64,000 nt of DNA from Marinobacter adhaerens HP15 (GCF_000166295.1 NC_017506.1:4340001-4404000), one strand, 5' to 3'. Positions 9,658 to 18,997 are shown, counted from the stretch's first letter. The notes: generated by a model not told the origin, from the sequence alone. Made by a program: numbers and translations.

Positions 9658-12093
9658 TTACAACGTGGTTGTCTGCGGCGAACGAAGAAACGCGTCCATC
9701 GCATCGGTACCAAGGGGGCGACTGAAGTAGAAGCCCTGGGCATCACATTTTGCCTGCTTGAAAAACGCCACCTGAGCCTCGGTTTCAACACCCTCGGCAA
9801 TCGTTTTCAGTTTGAGGGTTTTTCCCAAACCAATAATCGCACGCACAATGGCTTTGTCTTCTTCGTCATCCGGCAAATCCATCACGAAAGACCGGTCTAT
9901 TTTCAATTTGTCGATGGGCAGTCTTTTCAGGTAGCTCAGGGAGGAAAAGCCGGTACCGAAGTCGTCAATGGCGATGGTGATGTTTCTCTCTCTGAGTGCG
10001 TGAAGCTTCGGTATGGCCCTTTCGGGTTGGTGCATGAACGAGCTCTCGGTTAACTCCAGTTCCAGATGCTCTGGAGGCAATCCGGATTCGTCCACAATCG
10101 CTAACACCTCGGCAAGAAAGTTCTCATCGTGAAACTGCGATGCAGCGACATTGATAGAGATGCGTCCTATGTCCAGGCCGGCATCCAGCCAGGCTTTACC
10201 CTGGTGGCAGGCGGTTTGGAGCACCCACTGTCCAATGTTTCTTATGGTGCCATTTTGCTCGGCGATCGGTATGAAGCGATCCGGTGTAATCAGTCCCTTG
10301 TCTGGATGCTGCCAGCGTATCAGTGCTTCCATACCGGTGAGTTTTCCAGGCTCCAGATCAAACTGGGGCTGATACTCAAGGAAGAGTTGATTGTCAGAAA
10401 CAGCCCTCCTGAGCGCATTCTCGAAGAACACGTACTCCAGTGCCCGGGCGGTCGATTCGCTCGAATAGAATGCATAGGTGTTTCTGCCGTTCTCTTTGGC
10501 CTGATACATCGCTGCATCGGCGTCAGCCAACAGTTCTGCCGCATCATTGGAGTCCTGTGGGAAGAGGCTGATTCCCATGCTCACGGTTACCCCGATCTCG
10601 ACACCGTCCATGGCGAACGTCTCTTTAAACGCTTTCATCAGAGTGTCGGCGACCTGTCCGGCATGTTCCGCGCCTTCAATGTCTTCCAGAAGAACGACGA
10701 ACTCATCACCTCCAAGGCGTGCCGCCGTGTCGGAAGCACGTAGCTGCTCCCTCAGGCGAGCAGCTACGTGCTTCAGCAGTTCGTCCCCCGTGGGATGGCC
10801 CATGCTGTCGTTGATGTTTTTGAATCGATCAATGTCGATGAACAAGACCGCTATAGAACGGCCGGTTCGCTCCGACAGACGGATGCTCTGTTGCAATCGG
10901 GAATTGAAAAGGAGGCGGTTTGGCAGACCCGTCAGGGGATCGTGGTGAGCCAGATAATCCAGCTTTTCCTGATGGGCTTTCAGTGTAGAAATGTCCGAAA
11001 ATACCGTCACATAGCCGACCGGCTCGTCTTTGTTGAGAATAGTGCTGATGGTCAGTAGTTCCGGGAAGACACTTCCGTCTTTCCTGCGGCTCCAGATTTC
11101 ACCACGCCAGTGCCCGTTTTCCCGAACACTTTGCCAAATGGCATTGAAGAAGCTTGGATCGTGTTTTCCCGAATCGAGAAGGTCGGGCGTTTTGCCGATG
11201 GCCTCCTCTTCCGTATAGCCCGTAATCTGGGAAAAGGCGTCATTAACCTCAATGATCCTGTTATCCAGATCGCTGATCATCACGCCTTCAACCGTGCTCT
11301 GGAACACCGTCGCCGCTTGACGCAGCTTGTCATCAGCGATGCGCGCCTCTGTCACATCAATAGCAACTGCATAGATCAACCCCGCCTCGGGGGATGTCAC
11401 TGATGACCAGGACAGCCAGCGGTAGAAGCCGTCTTTGTGCCGATACCGGTTTTCAAACTCCGATGACCCTTCGCTGTTTTCTATCACTCTGCCGGCTTCG
11501 CTCAGGGTTTTCTCACGGTCCTCCGGATGGACAAACTCGATGAAAACCTCTCCTTCCAGTTCGTCGCGACGATAGCCCAGCTTTGTTTCCCAAAGTCCAT
11601 TGACCCGCACGAACTTGCCCTCGAAGTCGACCATCGCGTTCATTGTCATGCGCTGATCGAAGAAGCTGTCCAGTGCTTCCTGGGTCTGACGTTCGCGTGT
11701 TACATCAATGATCACGCTATTCCAGCATATGTCTCCATTTTCGCGCTGTTTGGGAGTGCCGGTACCACTCAGCCATTTCACAACACCAGATGCTGGCTTG
11801 ATCCGCCACTCGTGTCTCCAGAAGGTCATGGTTTCCGCAGAACCACGAATCGACCGGGCCAGTCCCTCGACATCCTCAGGCAGAATCATTTCCCATAGTG
11901 GGCCTGGATCCCGTTTCAGTTCTGCCGCTTCAATCTCCCACAGATCAACACACCCCCGGCTGATGTAGCTCAACTGGTCGGTGCCGTCAGGATGGAGAAT
12001 ATACTGAAAGATTGCCCCGGGGATGCCGTCGGTAAGCTCCAGGTAAAGGGCGTTTTCCTCGCCTGGCGTGGAAAAGAGTGGGTCTGAACTCAT
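9658..12093 (-). CDS. PAS-PAS-PAS-GGDEF-EAL c-di-GMP turnover protein
   Basis: Cytoplasmic, 811 aa. Three PAS folds (about 20-135, 140-255, 260-375) precede GGDEF (about 380-545) and EAL (about 560-805). The cyclase signature GGDEF at 461-465 is intact, with an inhibitory RxxD (RASD, 452-455) exactly five residues upstream. The EAL signature (589-591) and DDFGTG are intact. By sequence it could both make and degrade c-di-GMP, with product inhibition of synthesis. PAS ligands are unknown; there is no heme- or FAD-specific motif I can point to. There is no signal peptide or membrane segment. Confidence 0.92.
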   Translation of the reverse strand: MSSDPLFSTPGEENALYLELTDGIPGAIFQYILHPDGTDQLSYISRGCVDLWEIEAAELKRDPGPLWEMILPEDVEGLARSIRGSAETMTFWRHEWRIKPASGVVKWLSGTGTPKQRENGDICWNSVIIDVTRERQTQEALDSFFDQRMTMNAMVDFEGKFVRVNGLWETKLGYRRDELEGEVFIEFVHPEDREKTLSEAGRVIENSEGSSEFENRYRHKDGFYRWLSWSSVTSPEAGLIYAVAIDVTEARIADDKLRQAATVFQSTVEGVMISDLDNRIIEVNDAFSQITGYTEEEAIGKTPDLLDSGKHDPSFFNAIWQSVRENGHWRGEIWSRRKDGSVFPELLTISTILNKDEPVGYVTVFSDISTLKAHQEKLDYLAHHDPLTGLPNRLLFNSRLQQSIRLSERTGRSIAVLFIDIDRFKNINDSMGHPTGDELLKHVAARLREQLRASDTAARLGGDEFVVLLEDIEGAEHAGQVADTLMKAFKETFAMDGVEIGVTVSMGISLFPQDSNDAAELLADADAAMYQAKENGRNTYAFYSSESTARALEYVFFENALRRAVSDNQLFLEYQPQFDLEPGKLTGMEALIRWQHPDKGLITPDRFIPIAEQNGTIRNIGQWVLQTACHQGKAWLDAGLDIGRISINVAASQFHDENFLAEVLAIVDESGLPPEHLELELTESSFMHQPERAIPKLHALRERNITIAIDDFGTGFSSLSYLKRLPIDKLKIDRSFVMDLPDDEEDKAIVRAIIGLGKTLKLKTIAEGVETEAQVAFFKQAKCDAQGFYFSRPLGTDAMDAFLRSPQTTTL

Positions 12094-12199
12094 CGGAATG
12101 CCAATTATTAGAGAGCCTAATTAAAGATAGGCTGTTGGAGTTTGATTTTCCAAGAGGGCGTGGTGAAGTGCAGGGAAAGATTGAACGTTCAGTTGCAGT

Positions 12200-12448
12200 T
12201 TATGCCAGGGAAATACGGTAACGGGTGACGCCAGCTTCTTCCTCTCGGGTCCATTCAATCCGGTGGCCGGTGATATCACAGAGGGCCTGAAGGTCCTTTC
12301 GGCCGGTGGGATCATCCGCCAGGAAATCGACCAATGTTCCGCTGGGCAGGTCTTTGGTCCGTTTTTTGAAACGCAGGATGGGGAGAGGACATACCAGACC
12401 GACGGCGTCGATCTGGTATACCCCGGACTGATCAGTCAAGGCGCACAC
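12200..12448 (-). CDS. tusA: TusA/SirA-family sulfur carrier, last gene of the FDH operon
   Basis: 82-aa sulfur-relay protein with the CPLPIL motif, whose first Cys carries persulfide sulfur. Known TusA relatives pass sulfur to tRNA thiolation, DsrEFH or, relevant here, molybdenum-cofactor maturation. FdhD must receive sulfur from a desulfurase to activate FDH, so a dedicated carrier at the end of an FDH operon makes sense, but this is inference. The start is a GTG at 12448 lying inside the 42-aa peptide gene (17-base overlap), which implies coupled translation. No strong ribosome-binding site is visible. Confidence 0.8.
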   Translation of the reverse strand: MCALTDQSGVYQIDAVGLVCPLPILRFKKRTKDLPSGTLVDFLADDPTGRKDLQALCDITGHRIEWTREEEAGVTRYRISLA

Positions 12449-12560
12449 TCGTTGGACTGCTGCCCTGTTCGGCTGCCGACCAGCCGAACTGATTCAGCAC
12501 CATCGGTGCAGCAGTAGCAATCAGAAGAGCTGCGACAAAAGCGGAAATCATGACTTTCAC
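12432..12560 (-). CDS. 42-aa putative membrane peptide in the FDH operon
   Basis: Short gene easily missed. AGGAGG lies six bases before a GTG start at 12560, and the GTG overlaps the stop of the cytochrome b subunit as GTGA. The peptide begins MKVMISAFVAALLIATAAPM, a single hydrophobic helix, then a short hydrophilic tail (NQFGWSAAEQ...). It is therefore either a one-pass inner-membrane micro-subunit or an exported peptide. Tight overlaps on both sides argue that it is real and co-translated. I do not know a named family; a structural or assembly role for the FDH complex is the natural guess. Confidence 0.7.
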   Translation of the reverse strand: MKVMISAFVAALLIATAAPMVLNQFGWSAAEQGSSPTSVRLD

Positions 12561-13729
12561 GACGAACCTCCTTTGCCTTGTTTGGCTTCAACCTCAGCGA
12601 CCCACAGGTCGTGGTGCTGACGGGCCCATTCCAGGTCCACCTGGCCGTTGCCCATGGCGTCAAACGCGCCCTCCATACCAATGGAGCCGATGTAGATGTG
12701 GGCAATGATGGCCAGCATCATCACAAACGCTACAATCGAGTGCCAGATGTTGGCGTATTGCATCTCTTCATGTGGCGTGAGCTCAGTCGGGAAGCTGGTT
12801 CCAATGATGCTGTTGATGATACCGAAGGTGTCGGCAAACATCGGCATGTGGAAAGGGAACAGCAGCGATAGCCCGGACAGGGAAACGGAGGCGCCCAACA
12901 CCATCACGGTCCAGAAAATGATCTTCTGGCCAGCGTTGAATTTCTTCGCCGACGGATGCCCTTTGGTAAAGATGCCCCCGCCCGCTTTGAGCCATTGCCA
13001 GTCCAGCTTATTGGGAATGTTGTGGGCTATCCACATTACGAAGGTCATCACCAGTCCCAGCATGAAAGACCATGCGATGTTGTTGTGGACCCACTTGGAG
13101 CCGGCAGCGATGGTTGCAAAGGCGTCGTGGCCGATCACCGGAATCAGGAAGCTACGCCCCATCAGCGTTAATAGGCCTGTGATGCCGAGTGCGATGAAAG
13201 AGCCTGCGAGCAACCAGTGTCCGAATCGCTCGATGGCTTTGAACCTCTGAATGGTTGTGCCCGCAGGCCCTCCATCAATCATGATCTTGCCGCGAACGAA
13301 ATAGAAGACAACAAGCAACGCAAGGAAGCCGAGTATTGCGCCCCCACCGTACGTGATGATCGGACCTTCGCGCAGTTGATACCAGGGCATGCCTGCGTCC
13401 TGAATCATTACCTCGTTGGCAGGGCCAGGGGACTGAATTCGGGGATCGATCTCGTTATAACGGATTGAACGCCAGACATCGGCATCCGAGCGCCCGCCAT
13501 TCGTGCCCAGAGGCGCAGTGGTAGGTGCTGCGTTTTCAGGATTGCCGAGGTTTTCAGACCGAAACGAATCATCCATCTCCAGCTGTTGCTGGCGGCGCAT
13601 GATGTCCTCGAGGGTTTGGGCCCCCCCGGTCGCGGTCCGGTCAACCGTAGGGGACTCTTGTGCCCACACAGGGTTGAACAGCAGTGTCGCCAACACGAGG
13701 AGGGCGGCACTAAAAAGTTTTGTTTTCAT
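12557..13729 (-). CDS. fdhC: Formate dehydrogenase gamma subunit, cytochrome b556 type
   Basis: Membrane anchor and di-heme cytochrome b that passes electrons from the periplasmic FDH to quinone. The 390-aa protein starts with a cleavable signal peptide (ending VWAQES). A long periplasmic segment (about 24-125, with a Gln/Glu-rich part) is followed by five hydrophobic helices. Heme-ligand candidates are visible (ERFGHWLLAGSF, IWHSIVAFVMM). The N-terminal extension is typical of the longer FDH gamma form rather than E. coli FdnI (about 217 aa). GGAG precedes the ATG. It follows the beta gene by 87 bp, which hold a UUCG hairpin. Confidence 0.92.
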   Translation of the reverse strand: MKTKLFSAALLVLATLLFNPVWAQESPTVDRTATGGAQTLEDIMRRQQQLEMDDSFRSENLGNPENAAPTTAPLGTNGGRSDADVWRSIRYNEIDPRIQSPGPANEVMIQDAGMPWYQLREGPIITYGGGAILGFLALLVVFYFVRGKIMIDGGPAGTTIQRFKAIERFGHWLLAGSFIALGITGLLTLMGRSFLIPVIGHDAFATIAAGSKWVHNNIAWSFMLGLVMTFVMWIAHNIPNKLDWQWLKAGGGIFTKGHPSAKKFNAGQKIIFWTVMVLGASVSLSGLSLLFPFHMPMFADTFGIINSIIGTSFPTELTPHEEMQYANIWHSIVAFVMMLAIIAHIYIGSIGMEGAFDAMGNGQVDLEWARQHHDLWVAEVEAKQGKGGSS

Positions 13730-13780
13730 TAGAGCACTCCAACGGAATGAACAAGAAGAAATTGTCGTCTTGACCGACGT

Positions 13781-13800
13781 CGGGGCCCCGAAGGGCCCCG
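13781..13800 (-). promoter_or_regulatory. Intercistronic UUCG-tetraloop hairpin between beta and gamma FDH genes
   Basis: Perfect 8-bp GC stem (CGGGGCCC / GGGCCCCG) closed by TTCG on the transcribed minus strand, giving the very stable C(UUCG)G loop. There is no T-run, so it is unlikely to be a simple rho-independent terminator. It could attenuate transcription or protect an upstream mRNA 3' end after processing and so set subunit stoichiometry. Confidence 0.7.
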
Positions 13801-13816
13801 CATGAGTCAGGCCAGT

Positions 13817-14425
13817 TTATGCACCTTTCTTCTCGTAGGCTGTGCCCCATCCCCAGGCGCCGGAACCGAAACCACGATTCACAACACGCTGGCGATAGAT
13901 GTCCGCCACCTCGTTGCCGTCACCGGCCAACAGGGCTTTGGTCGAGCACATTTCCGCACAGATCGGCAGTTTACCCTCAGCAATACGGTTACGACCGTAT
14001 TTCTGGAATTCAACTGTGGAGTTGTCTTCTTCCGGGCCGCCTGCACAGAACGTGCATTTGTCCATCTTGCCGCGGCTGCCAAAGTTGCCCGCTTGTGGGA
14101 ACTGGGGCGCACCGAACGGGCAAGCGTAGAAGCAATAGCCACAACCGATACAAAGGTCCTTGGAGTGCAGTACTACACCGTCTTCGGTCTGGTAGAAGCA
14201 ATCCACCGGGCAGACGGCCATACAGGGGGCGTCTGAACAGTGCATGCAGGCTACCGAAATCGAACGCTCTCCTGGCTTGCCATCTTCGATGGTTACCACT
14301 CGGCGACGGTTGATGCCCCAGGGGACCTCGTGCTCATTCTTACAGGCCGTTACGCATGCATTACATTCGATGCAGCGCTCGGCGTCGCAAAGGAATTTTG
14401 CTCTTGCTTGTCCTTCAAGTGCCAT
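13817..14425 (-). CDS. fdhB: Formate dehydrogenase beta subunit, 4Fe-4S electron-transfer protein
   Basis: 202-aa polyferredoxin that wires the catalytic alpha subunit to the membrane cytochrome. Four Cys groups for [4Fe-4S] clusters can be read: CIECNACVTAC, CMHCSDAPCMAVCP, CIGCGYCFYACP and a C-terminal CTFC with a later Cys pair. It has no C-terminal transmembrane helix, unlike E. coli FdnH, which fits the short FDH3-type beta subunit. AGAGGTG lies at good distance from the ATG. It sits 15 bp after the alpha gene. Confidence 0.93.
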   Translation of the reverse strand: MALEGQARAKFLCDAERCIECNACVTACKNEHEVPWGINRRRVVTIEDGKPGERSISVACMHCSDAPCMAVCPVDCFYQTEDGVVLHSKDLCIGCGYCFYACPFGAPQFPQAGNFGSRGKMDKCTFCAGGPEEDNSTVEFQKYGRNRIAEGKLPICAEMCSTKALLAGDGNEVADIYRQRVVNRGFGSGAWGWGTAYEKKGA

Positions 14426-14440
14426 GGTCTACACCTCTTG

Positions 14441-17326
14441 TTATGCCGGCATAATCGAACATAGGGTGGCTTTGGTCTCTTGCATCTGAGTGACCGAGTC
14501 ATACCCGTATGTTTGAACTGTGTTGGTGGATTCGCCCAGAACGATGGGGTCGGCGCCCTTGGGATACTTGTCCCGCAGGTCCTTGCCCTGATAGTGCCCG
14601 CCGAAGTGGAATGGCATGAACGCCACACCCTCGCCAACACGCTCTGTCACCATGGCCTTCACCTTGATCTTCGACCCTTCCGGACCGGACACCCAGACGT
14701 CATTGCCGTCGCGAACATTCAGATTGTTGGCGTCGCGTGGGTTGATCTCGATGAACATGTCCTGCTGCAGTTCTGCCAGCCAGGGGTTTGAACGGGTTTC
14801 GTCACCGCCACCCTCGTATTCGACCAGACGGCCGGAGGTAAGGATGATCGGGAACTCCTTGCTGAAGTCGTTCTTCTGGATTGACTCGTACAAGGTCGGC
14901 ACCCGCCAGAACGTCTTGTCCTCGTAGGTCGGATAATCCGCTACCAGGTCGCGACGTGTGGTGTACAGAGGCTCACGATGCAGCGGCACCGGATCCGGGA
15001 AGTTCCAGACAATGGCGCGTGCCTTGGCGTTGCCGAAGGGCGCACATTCGTGTTTGATGGCTACGCGCTGGATACCACCAGACAGGTCTGTCTTCCAGTT
15101 GGTTGAGGCGCCGGCGACAGCTTCAATGCTGGCTCGCTCCTCAGCCGTCAGGTCACCATCCCAGCCCAGGTCCATCAGCATCTGCATGGTGAACTCGGGA
15201 TAGCCGTCCTTGATTTCCGAATTCTTGGAGTAAACACCGTCCGCCAGAATGTTCTGGCCGTTATGTTCAACACCAAAGCGGGCCCGGAATGTCAGGCCGC
15301 CTTCGGAAACCGGCAACGACATGTCGTACAGGTTGGCGGTGCCCGGGTGGTTCATCTCCGGGGTGCCCCAGCACGGCCACGGCATACCGTAGAAGTCACC
15401 ATCGCAAGGTCCACCGGTCGCTCGCAGGGTGGTCTTGTCGAAGTGGTGCTGGTACTTCATGTGTTTCTTGAGTCGCTCCGGCGACTGGCCGGTATAGCCG
15501 ATGGTCCACATGCCGCGGTTGAACTCGCGGGTGATGTCTTCAATCGACGGCTCATTGCCATCAATGGCGATGTTGCGGAACATGCGATCGGTGAAGCCGA
15601 ACTTGTCCGCAAACAGTTTCATGATTTCATGATCGACCTTGGAGTCGAACAGCGGCTCTACCACTTTTTCACGCCACTGCAGAGAACGGTTCGACGCGGT
15701 TACCGAGCCGTAGGTCTCGAACTGGGTGGTCGTGGGCAGCAGGTAGGCGCCTTCCTTGCGATCGTGGAGTACGGCAGAAACGGTCGGGAAGGGATCCACT
15801 ACAACCAGCAGGTCGAGTTTCTCCATGGCTTCCTTCATTTCTGTCATCCGGGTCTGGGAGTTGGGCGCGTGGCCCCACAAAACCATGGCCCGGGTGTTGT
15901 CTGGCTGCTCAAGGTTTTCCTTGGCTTCCAGAACACCGTCAATCCAGCGGGAAACCGGAATGCCCTTCTCGTTCATCATGGCCCGGGACTTGCCGTCTTT
16001 ATCCCAAACGGCAAAGCGACCCTTCAGGTAATCCAGATCCTCTTCCCAGACACGGGCCCAGTGAGCCCAGGAGCCTGCTGAAAGACCGTAGTAGCCGGGC
16101 AGGGTGTCAGCGAGTACGCCGAGGTCCGTTGCGCCCTGAACGTTGTCGTGGCCACGGAAGATGTTGGTGCCACCACCTGCGACGCCCATGTTGCCAAGGG
16201 CCAGCTGGAGCACGCAGTAGGCGCGGGTGTTGTTGTTACCGTTGGTGTGCTGGGTACCACCCATACACCAGATAACCGTGCCGGGGCGGTTGTTGGCCAG
16301 AGTGCGGGCCACACGCTCAAGCTGTGCTCCGGGGGCGCCGGTGACACGCTCAACTTCCTCGGGATTCCAGCGCTTCACTTCCTCGCGAATGTCTTCCATA
16401 CCGTACACACGGGTACGGATGAATTCTTTGTCTTCCCAGCCATTTTCGAAGATGTGCCAGAGAATACCCCACACCAGCGCTACGTCGGAGCCGGGGCGGA
16501 AACGTACAAACTCGTCGGCATGGGCCGCTGTGCGGGTGAAACGCGGGTCGCACACGATCAGCGGGGCGTTGTTCTCTTCCTTCGCCTTCAGCACGTGCAG
16601 CAGCGACACCGGGTGCGCTTCGGCGGGGTTGCCCCCGATAATGAAGATCGCCTTGGACTTGTGGATGTCGTTGTAGGAGTTGGTCATTGCGCCGTAGCCC
16701 CAGGTATTGGCTACGCCGGCTACGGTCGTGGAGTGGCAGATACGAGCCTGGTGGTCCACGTTGTTGGTGCCCCAGTAGGCCGCAAACTTACGGAACAGGT
16801 AGGCCTGCTCGTTGTTGAACTTTGCGCTGCCCAGCCAGTAGACCGAATCGGGACCGCTTTGCTCACGAATTTCGAGCATCTTGTCGCCGATTTCGTTGAT
16901 GGCGGTATCCCAGGAAATCTTCTGCCACTGGCCGTTGACCATTTTCATGGGCGACTTGAGACGACGCTCGCCGTGGGCATGCTCCCGTACGGAAGCGCCT
17001 TTGGCGCAGTGAGCACCCAGATTGAAGGGGCTGTCCCAGCCTGGTTCCTGGCCAGTCCACACGCCGTTCTGAACTTCGGCTTCTACGGTGCAGCCAACCG
17101 AACAGTGCGTACAAACCGATTTCTTGACGACCACTTCTCCGCCACCGGTTGCCGGAGCCGCAGCTTCAACCCGTCCCGATGTCAGCGACAGTGCCGCCAG
17201 ACCACCCACTGCCACGCCAGACGTTGTCAGGAACTGACGACGGTCCAGAGTCTTGGCAGCGAGAGAAGAAAGCAAAGAGCCTGCACGGGAGCCTTTCGCT
17301 ACCCCGTTGGTCTTCTTCCTCAACAT
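14441..17326 (-). CDS. fdhA: Formate dehydrogenase catalytic alpha subunit (Mo/W-bis-MGD, Cys type, Tat-exported)
   Basis: Oxidises formate to CO2 in the periplasm. The 961-aa protein has a twin-arginine signal (DRRQFLTTSG, RR at 29-30). A [4Fe-4S] site uses C72, C75, C79 and C107, followed by the molybdopterin oxidoreductase domains and a C-terminal dinucleotide-binding domain. The metal ligand is C197 in ARICHST, at the position where E. coli FdnG has selenocysteine, so no UGA recoding is needed. GAGAGG precedes the ATG. The metal may be Mo or W; the nearby tungstate transporter keeps W open. It forms a complex with fdhB and fdhC. Confidence 0.95.
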   Translation of the reverse strand: MLRKKTNGVAKGSRAGSLLSSLAAKTLDRRQFLTTSGVAVGGLAALSLTSGRVEAAAPATGGGEVVVKKSVCTHCSVGCTVEAEVQNGVWTGQEPGWDSPFNLGAHCAKGASVREHAHGERRLKSPMKMVNGQWQKISWDTAINEIGDKMLEIREQSGPDSVYWLGSAKFNNEQAYLFRKFAAYWGTNNVDHQARICHSTTVAGVANTWGYGAMTNSYNDIHKSKAIFIIGGNPAEAHPVSLLHVLKAKEENNAPLIVCDPRFTRTAAHADEFVRFRPGSDVALVWGILWHIFENGWEDKEFIRTRVYGMEDIREEVKRWNPEEVERVTGAPGAQLERVARTLANNRPGTVIWCMGGTQHTNGNNNTRAYCVLQLALGNMGVAGGGTNIFRGHDNVQGATDLGVLADTLPGYYGLSAGSWAHWARVWEEDLDYLKGRFAVWDKDGKSRAMMNEKGIPVSRWIDGVLEAKENLEQPDNTRAMVLWGHAPNSQTRMTEMKEAMEKLDLLVVVDPFPTVSAVLHDRKEGAYLLPTTTQFETYGSVTASNRSLQWREKVVEPLFDSKVDHEIMKLFADKFGFTDRMFRNIAIDGNEPSIEDITREFNRGMWTIGYTGQSPERLKKHMKYQHHFDKTTLRATGGPCDGDFYGMPWPCWGTPEMNHPGTANLYDMSLPVSEGGLTFRARFGVEHNGQNILADGVYSKNSEIKDGYPEFTMQMLMDLGWDGDLTAEERASIEAVAGASTNWKTDLSGGIQRVAIKHECAPFGNAKARAIVWNFPDPVPLHREPLYTTRRDLVADYPTYEDKTFWRVPTLYESIQKNDFSKEFPIILTSGRLVEYEGGGDETRSNPWLAELQQDMFIEINPRDANNLNVRDGNDVWVSGPEGSKIKVKAMVTERVGEGVAFMPFHFGGHYQGKDLRDKYPKGADPIVLGESTNTVQTYGYDSVTQMQETKATLCSIMPA

Positions 17327-17416
17327 GTCGTTTACCTCTCTCTTTATTATTCTCGTTTTTTCGGAAAGCCGAGTCTCTCAAGGGCCTTTCGCAACCTCGA
17401 TCAACTCAAATCCCCG

Positions 17417-17608
17417 TTAAAAGCGAGCCGATTCGAAATACTTACGTGTGTGTTCGGTATCACGTAAACCGCGGCTTTTCGGAACGTCTGTTCTGACGAC
17501 CTCGGCTGCGGCGTTCGGTGCAACCGTCATTGCAACGGCAGCTGGAGCTGCTGCTGCAGCCATTTGCAAGAAACGGCGACGGCTGTTTTCACGCTTCGGG
17601 TTGTCCAT
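17417..17608 (-). CDS. FDH-associated Tat-signal micro-protein
   Basis: 63-aa protein that is mostly a twin-arginine leader: SRRRFLQMAAAAAPAAVAM, a typical RR-hydrophobic-AxA pattern, then a basic tail ending KYFESARF. This matches a small FDH-operon family I know as the formate-dehydrogenase Tat-signal protein (TIGR02811 type). Its role is unproven; it may be a small periplasmic subunit or a piggyback factor for export. GGGAGG before the ATG at 17608 fixes the start; the open frame runs further upstream without a better site. It lies between the chaperone gene and fdhA. Confidence 0.8.
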   Translation of the reverse strand: MDNPKRENSRRRFLQMAAAAAPAAVAMTVAPNAAAEVVRTDVPKSRGLRDTEHTRKYFESARF

Positions 17609-17649
17609 TGGACACCTCCCCCTGGGTTTATGGGACCTTGAGATCCCGG

Positions 17650-18261
17650 TTACTGAATTGCAAAGGCGTCGGCTTCTACCGCCATGAAGGCTCGACCGAG
17701 CGAACCCACTGGTGCGTAAAAAATGGCGCTTTGCGCTTCTTCCAAGTCGGTAAAAAACAAGGCTGCCCACTTTGCCAGGTGGGCATCAAAAAATGCTTTT
17801 TGCGACGGCAGTCCGCTGTCGCATGGAAATTCCCCGGTGATGATGCCCGCCATGATTTCGCAGAGGGTGCCGATGTGATCTTCCGGCTCCTTTACGTCGC
17901 TGCGGGATTTGATACCGCGGGTCATGAGATCCGTACGCAGCTCCGCCAGGGGCTTCTCATTCAGGAAGCCGGTGAGGTAGTAGCTGGCATAGGGGAGCAG
18001 TTCTCCGCGACCGAGTCCGACAAACAGATTGTTGAACTCTCGCTCGGCGTCATACGGGTTGGTGCGTTCGGCGAGGGCTGCCAGGTTTTTGCAGGCCGAA
18101 CCGAGGGGCGTCTCGTCGCCTTGTAATGAAGCCAGCCCTTTCAGCAATTCACTGGAGGGCGGGTCTACAAGCAGGACGCCAAGCAGCTGATAGATCTGGG
18201 CCCTGGCACGATCTTCTTCAGAGATCGAACGCGGGCACTGGATTTCCGCAGTGTTACTCAA
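17650..18261 (-). CDS. TorD/DmsD-family chaperone for FDH maturation
   Basis: 203-aa, all-helical, soluble redox-enzyme maturation protein. Family features visible: EEDRARAQIYQLLGVLLVDPP near the N-terminus and a central segment around LLPYASYYLTGFLNEKPLAELRTDL that resembles the TorD Y-x-S-x-Y-x-[ST] region. Such chaperones bind the Tat leader of their partner and hold export until the cofactor is inserted; the obvious client is FdhA. The start appears to be TTG at 18261, seven bases after AAGGA. It is separated by 109 bp from the upstream DUF3306 gene, so a second promoter is possible. Confidence 0.85.
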   Translation of the reverse strand: MSNTAEIQCPRSISEEDRARAQIYQLLGVLLVDPPSSELLKGLASLQGDETPLGSACKNLAALAERTNPYDAEREFNNLFVGLGRGELLPYASYYLTGFLNEKPLAELRTDLMTRGIKSRSDVKEPEDHIGTLCEIMAGIITGEFPCDSGLPSQKAFFDAHLAKWAALFFTDLEEAQSAIFYAPVGSLGRAFMAVEADAFAIQ

Positions 18262-18370
18262 TTCCTGTTCCTTCTAATTATTATGTGCGGCCTGTCACGC
18301 TATTCTAGTACACAATCCAGAATATTGGCCTGACCGACCTTTAATTTGCTAATAGCTGAAACGTATTCTG

Positions 18371-18997
18371 CTAATAGTCAAAACGCATACGAGGACGGAA
18401 TCGTGGTTCCGGCTCCTCTTCTGAGTAGGTCGCCTCTTCTTGGGCAAGCTGCTGCTCGGGAAGTTCCGTCGGCGTTGCCATATCTTCCAGTTCGGGACTG
18501 TCCTCAGAATCCGGTTCCTCGGCGGTTGTGGAATCAGGCCCTGCCAACGATGAGACTGCCTGCTTTTCCGACTGATCGTCCACGACGTCCGCGGCTTTTT
18601 TGGCTTTGTCGACGAGCCCCTCTCCAACCTTGTATAGAGTTTTCACTGTCTGTCCGGCCGTCGAGGCCAGTGTGTAGTCCTCATCGTAATCATTGAGGCC
18701 GTCCAGAACGGCCAGTACCGGGTTCGATTTCCAGAGTCCCCTCAGGGCCTTGCGGCGGAGGAACTCCGGAATTTCCTTGCGCATGAATCCGGTGATGTCC
18801 GTACCCAGTTCAATGTTTTCCGGGTCAGGCAGGCCATACTTCTCTAGCAGCTCGTGTTCCGGCAATGCTTCATTGATTGCCAGTTCCTGCTCCTCCGGGG
18901 CTGGCTCAGCCTCGATAACCGGAGGAGGGGATGGTTCCGGGCGCTTGGCGGCTTCGGCCTTCTTGCGAGCCCAACGCTGGAGTCTTGATTCGGCCAT
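18371..18997 (-). CDS. DUF3306 protein of FDH clusters
   Basis: 208-aa acidic protein with a conserved central core (DITGFMRKEIPEFLRRKALRGLWKSNP). The flanks are Pro/Glu-rich and look disordered. This is the DUF3306 family, which from memory is found almost only beside FDH genes in proteobacteria and has no known biochemistry. Its ATG overlaps the stop of the DUF3305 gene as TAATG, so the two are a translationally coupled pair and probably bind each other. Confidence 0.85.
   Translation of the reverse strand: MAESRLQRWARKKAEAAKRPEPSPPPVIEAEPAPEEQELAINEALPEHELLEKYGLPDPENIELGTDITGFMRKEIPEFLRRKALRGLWKSNPVLAVLDGLNDYDEDYTLASTAGQTVKTLYKVGEGLVDKAKKAADVVDDQSEKQAVSSLAGPDSTTAEEPDSEDSPELEDMATPTELPEQQLAQEEATYSEEEPEPRFRPRMRFDY

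Noticed and set aside
14441..17326. Selenocysteine FDH
   Set aside because: Cys codon at the catalytic position (C197); no in-frame TGA.
16148..17467. 439-codon open frame opposite fdhA
   Set aside because: Antisense shadow of a high-GC gene: His/Val/Gly-rich composition, no family, no ribosome-binding site; fdhA is certain.
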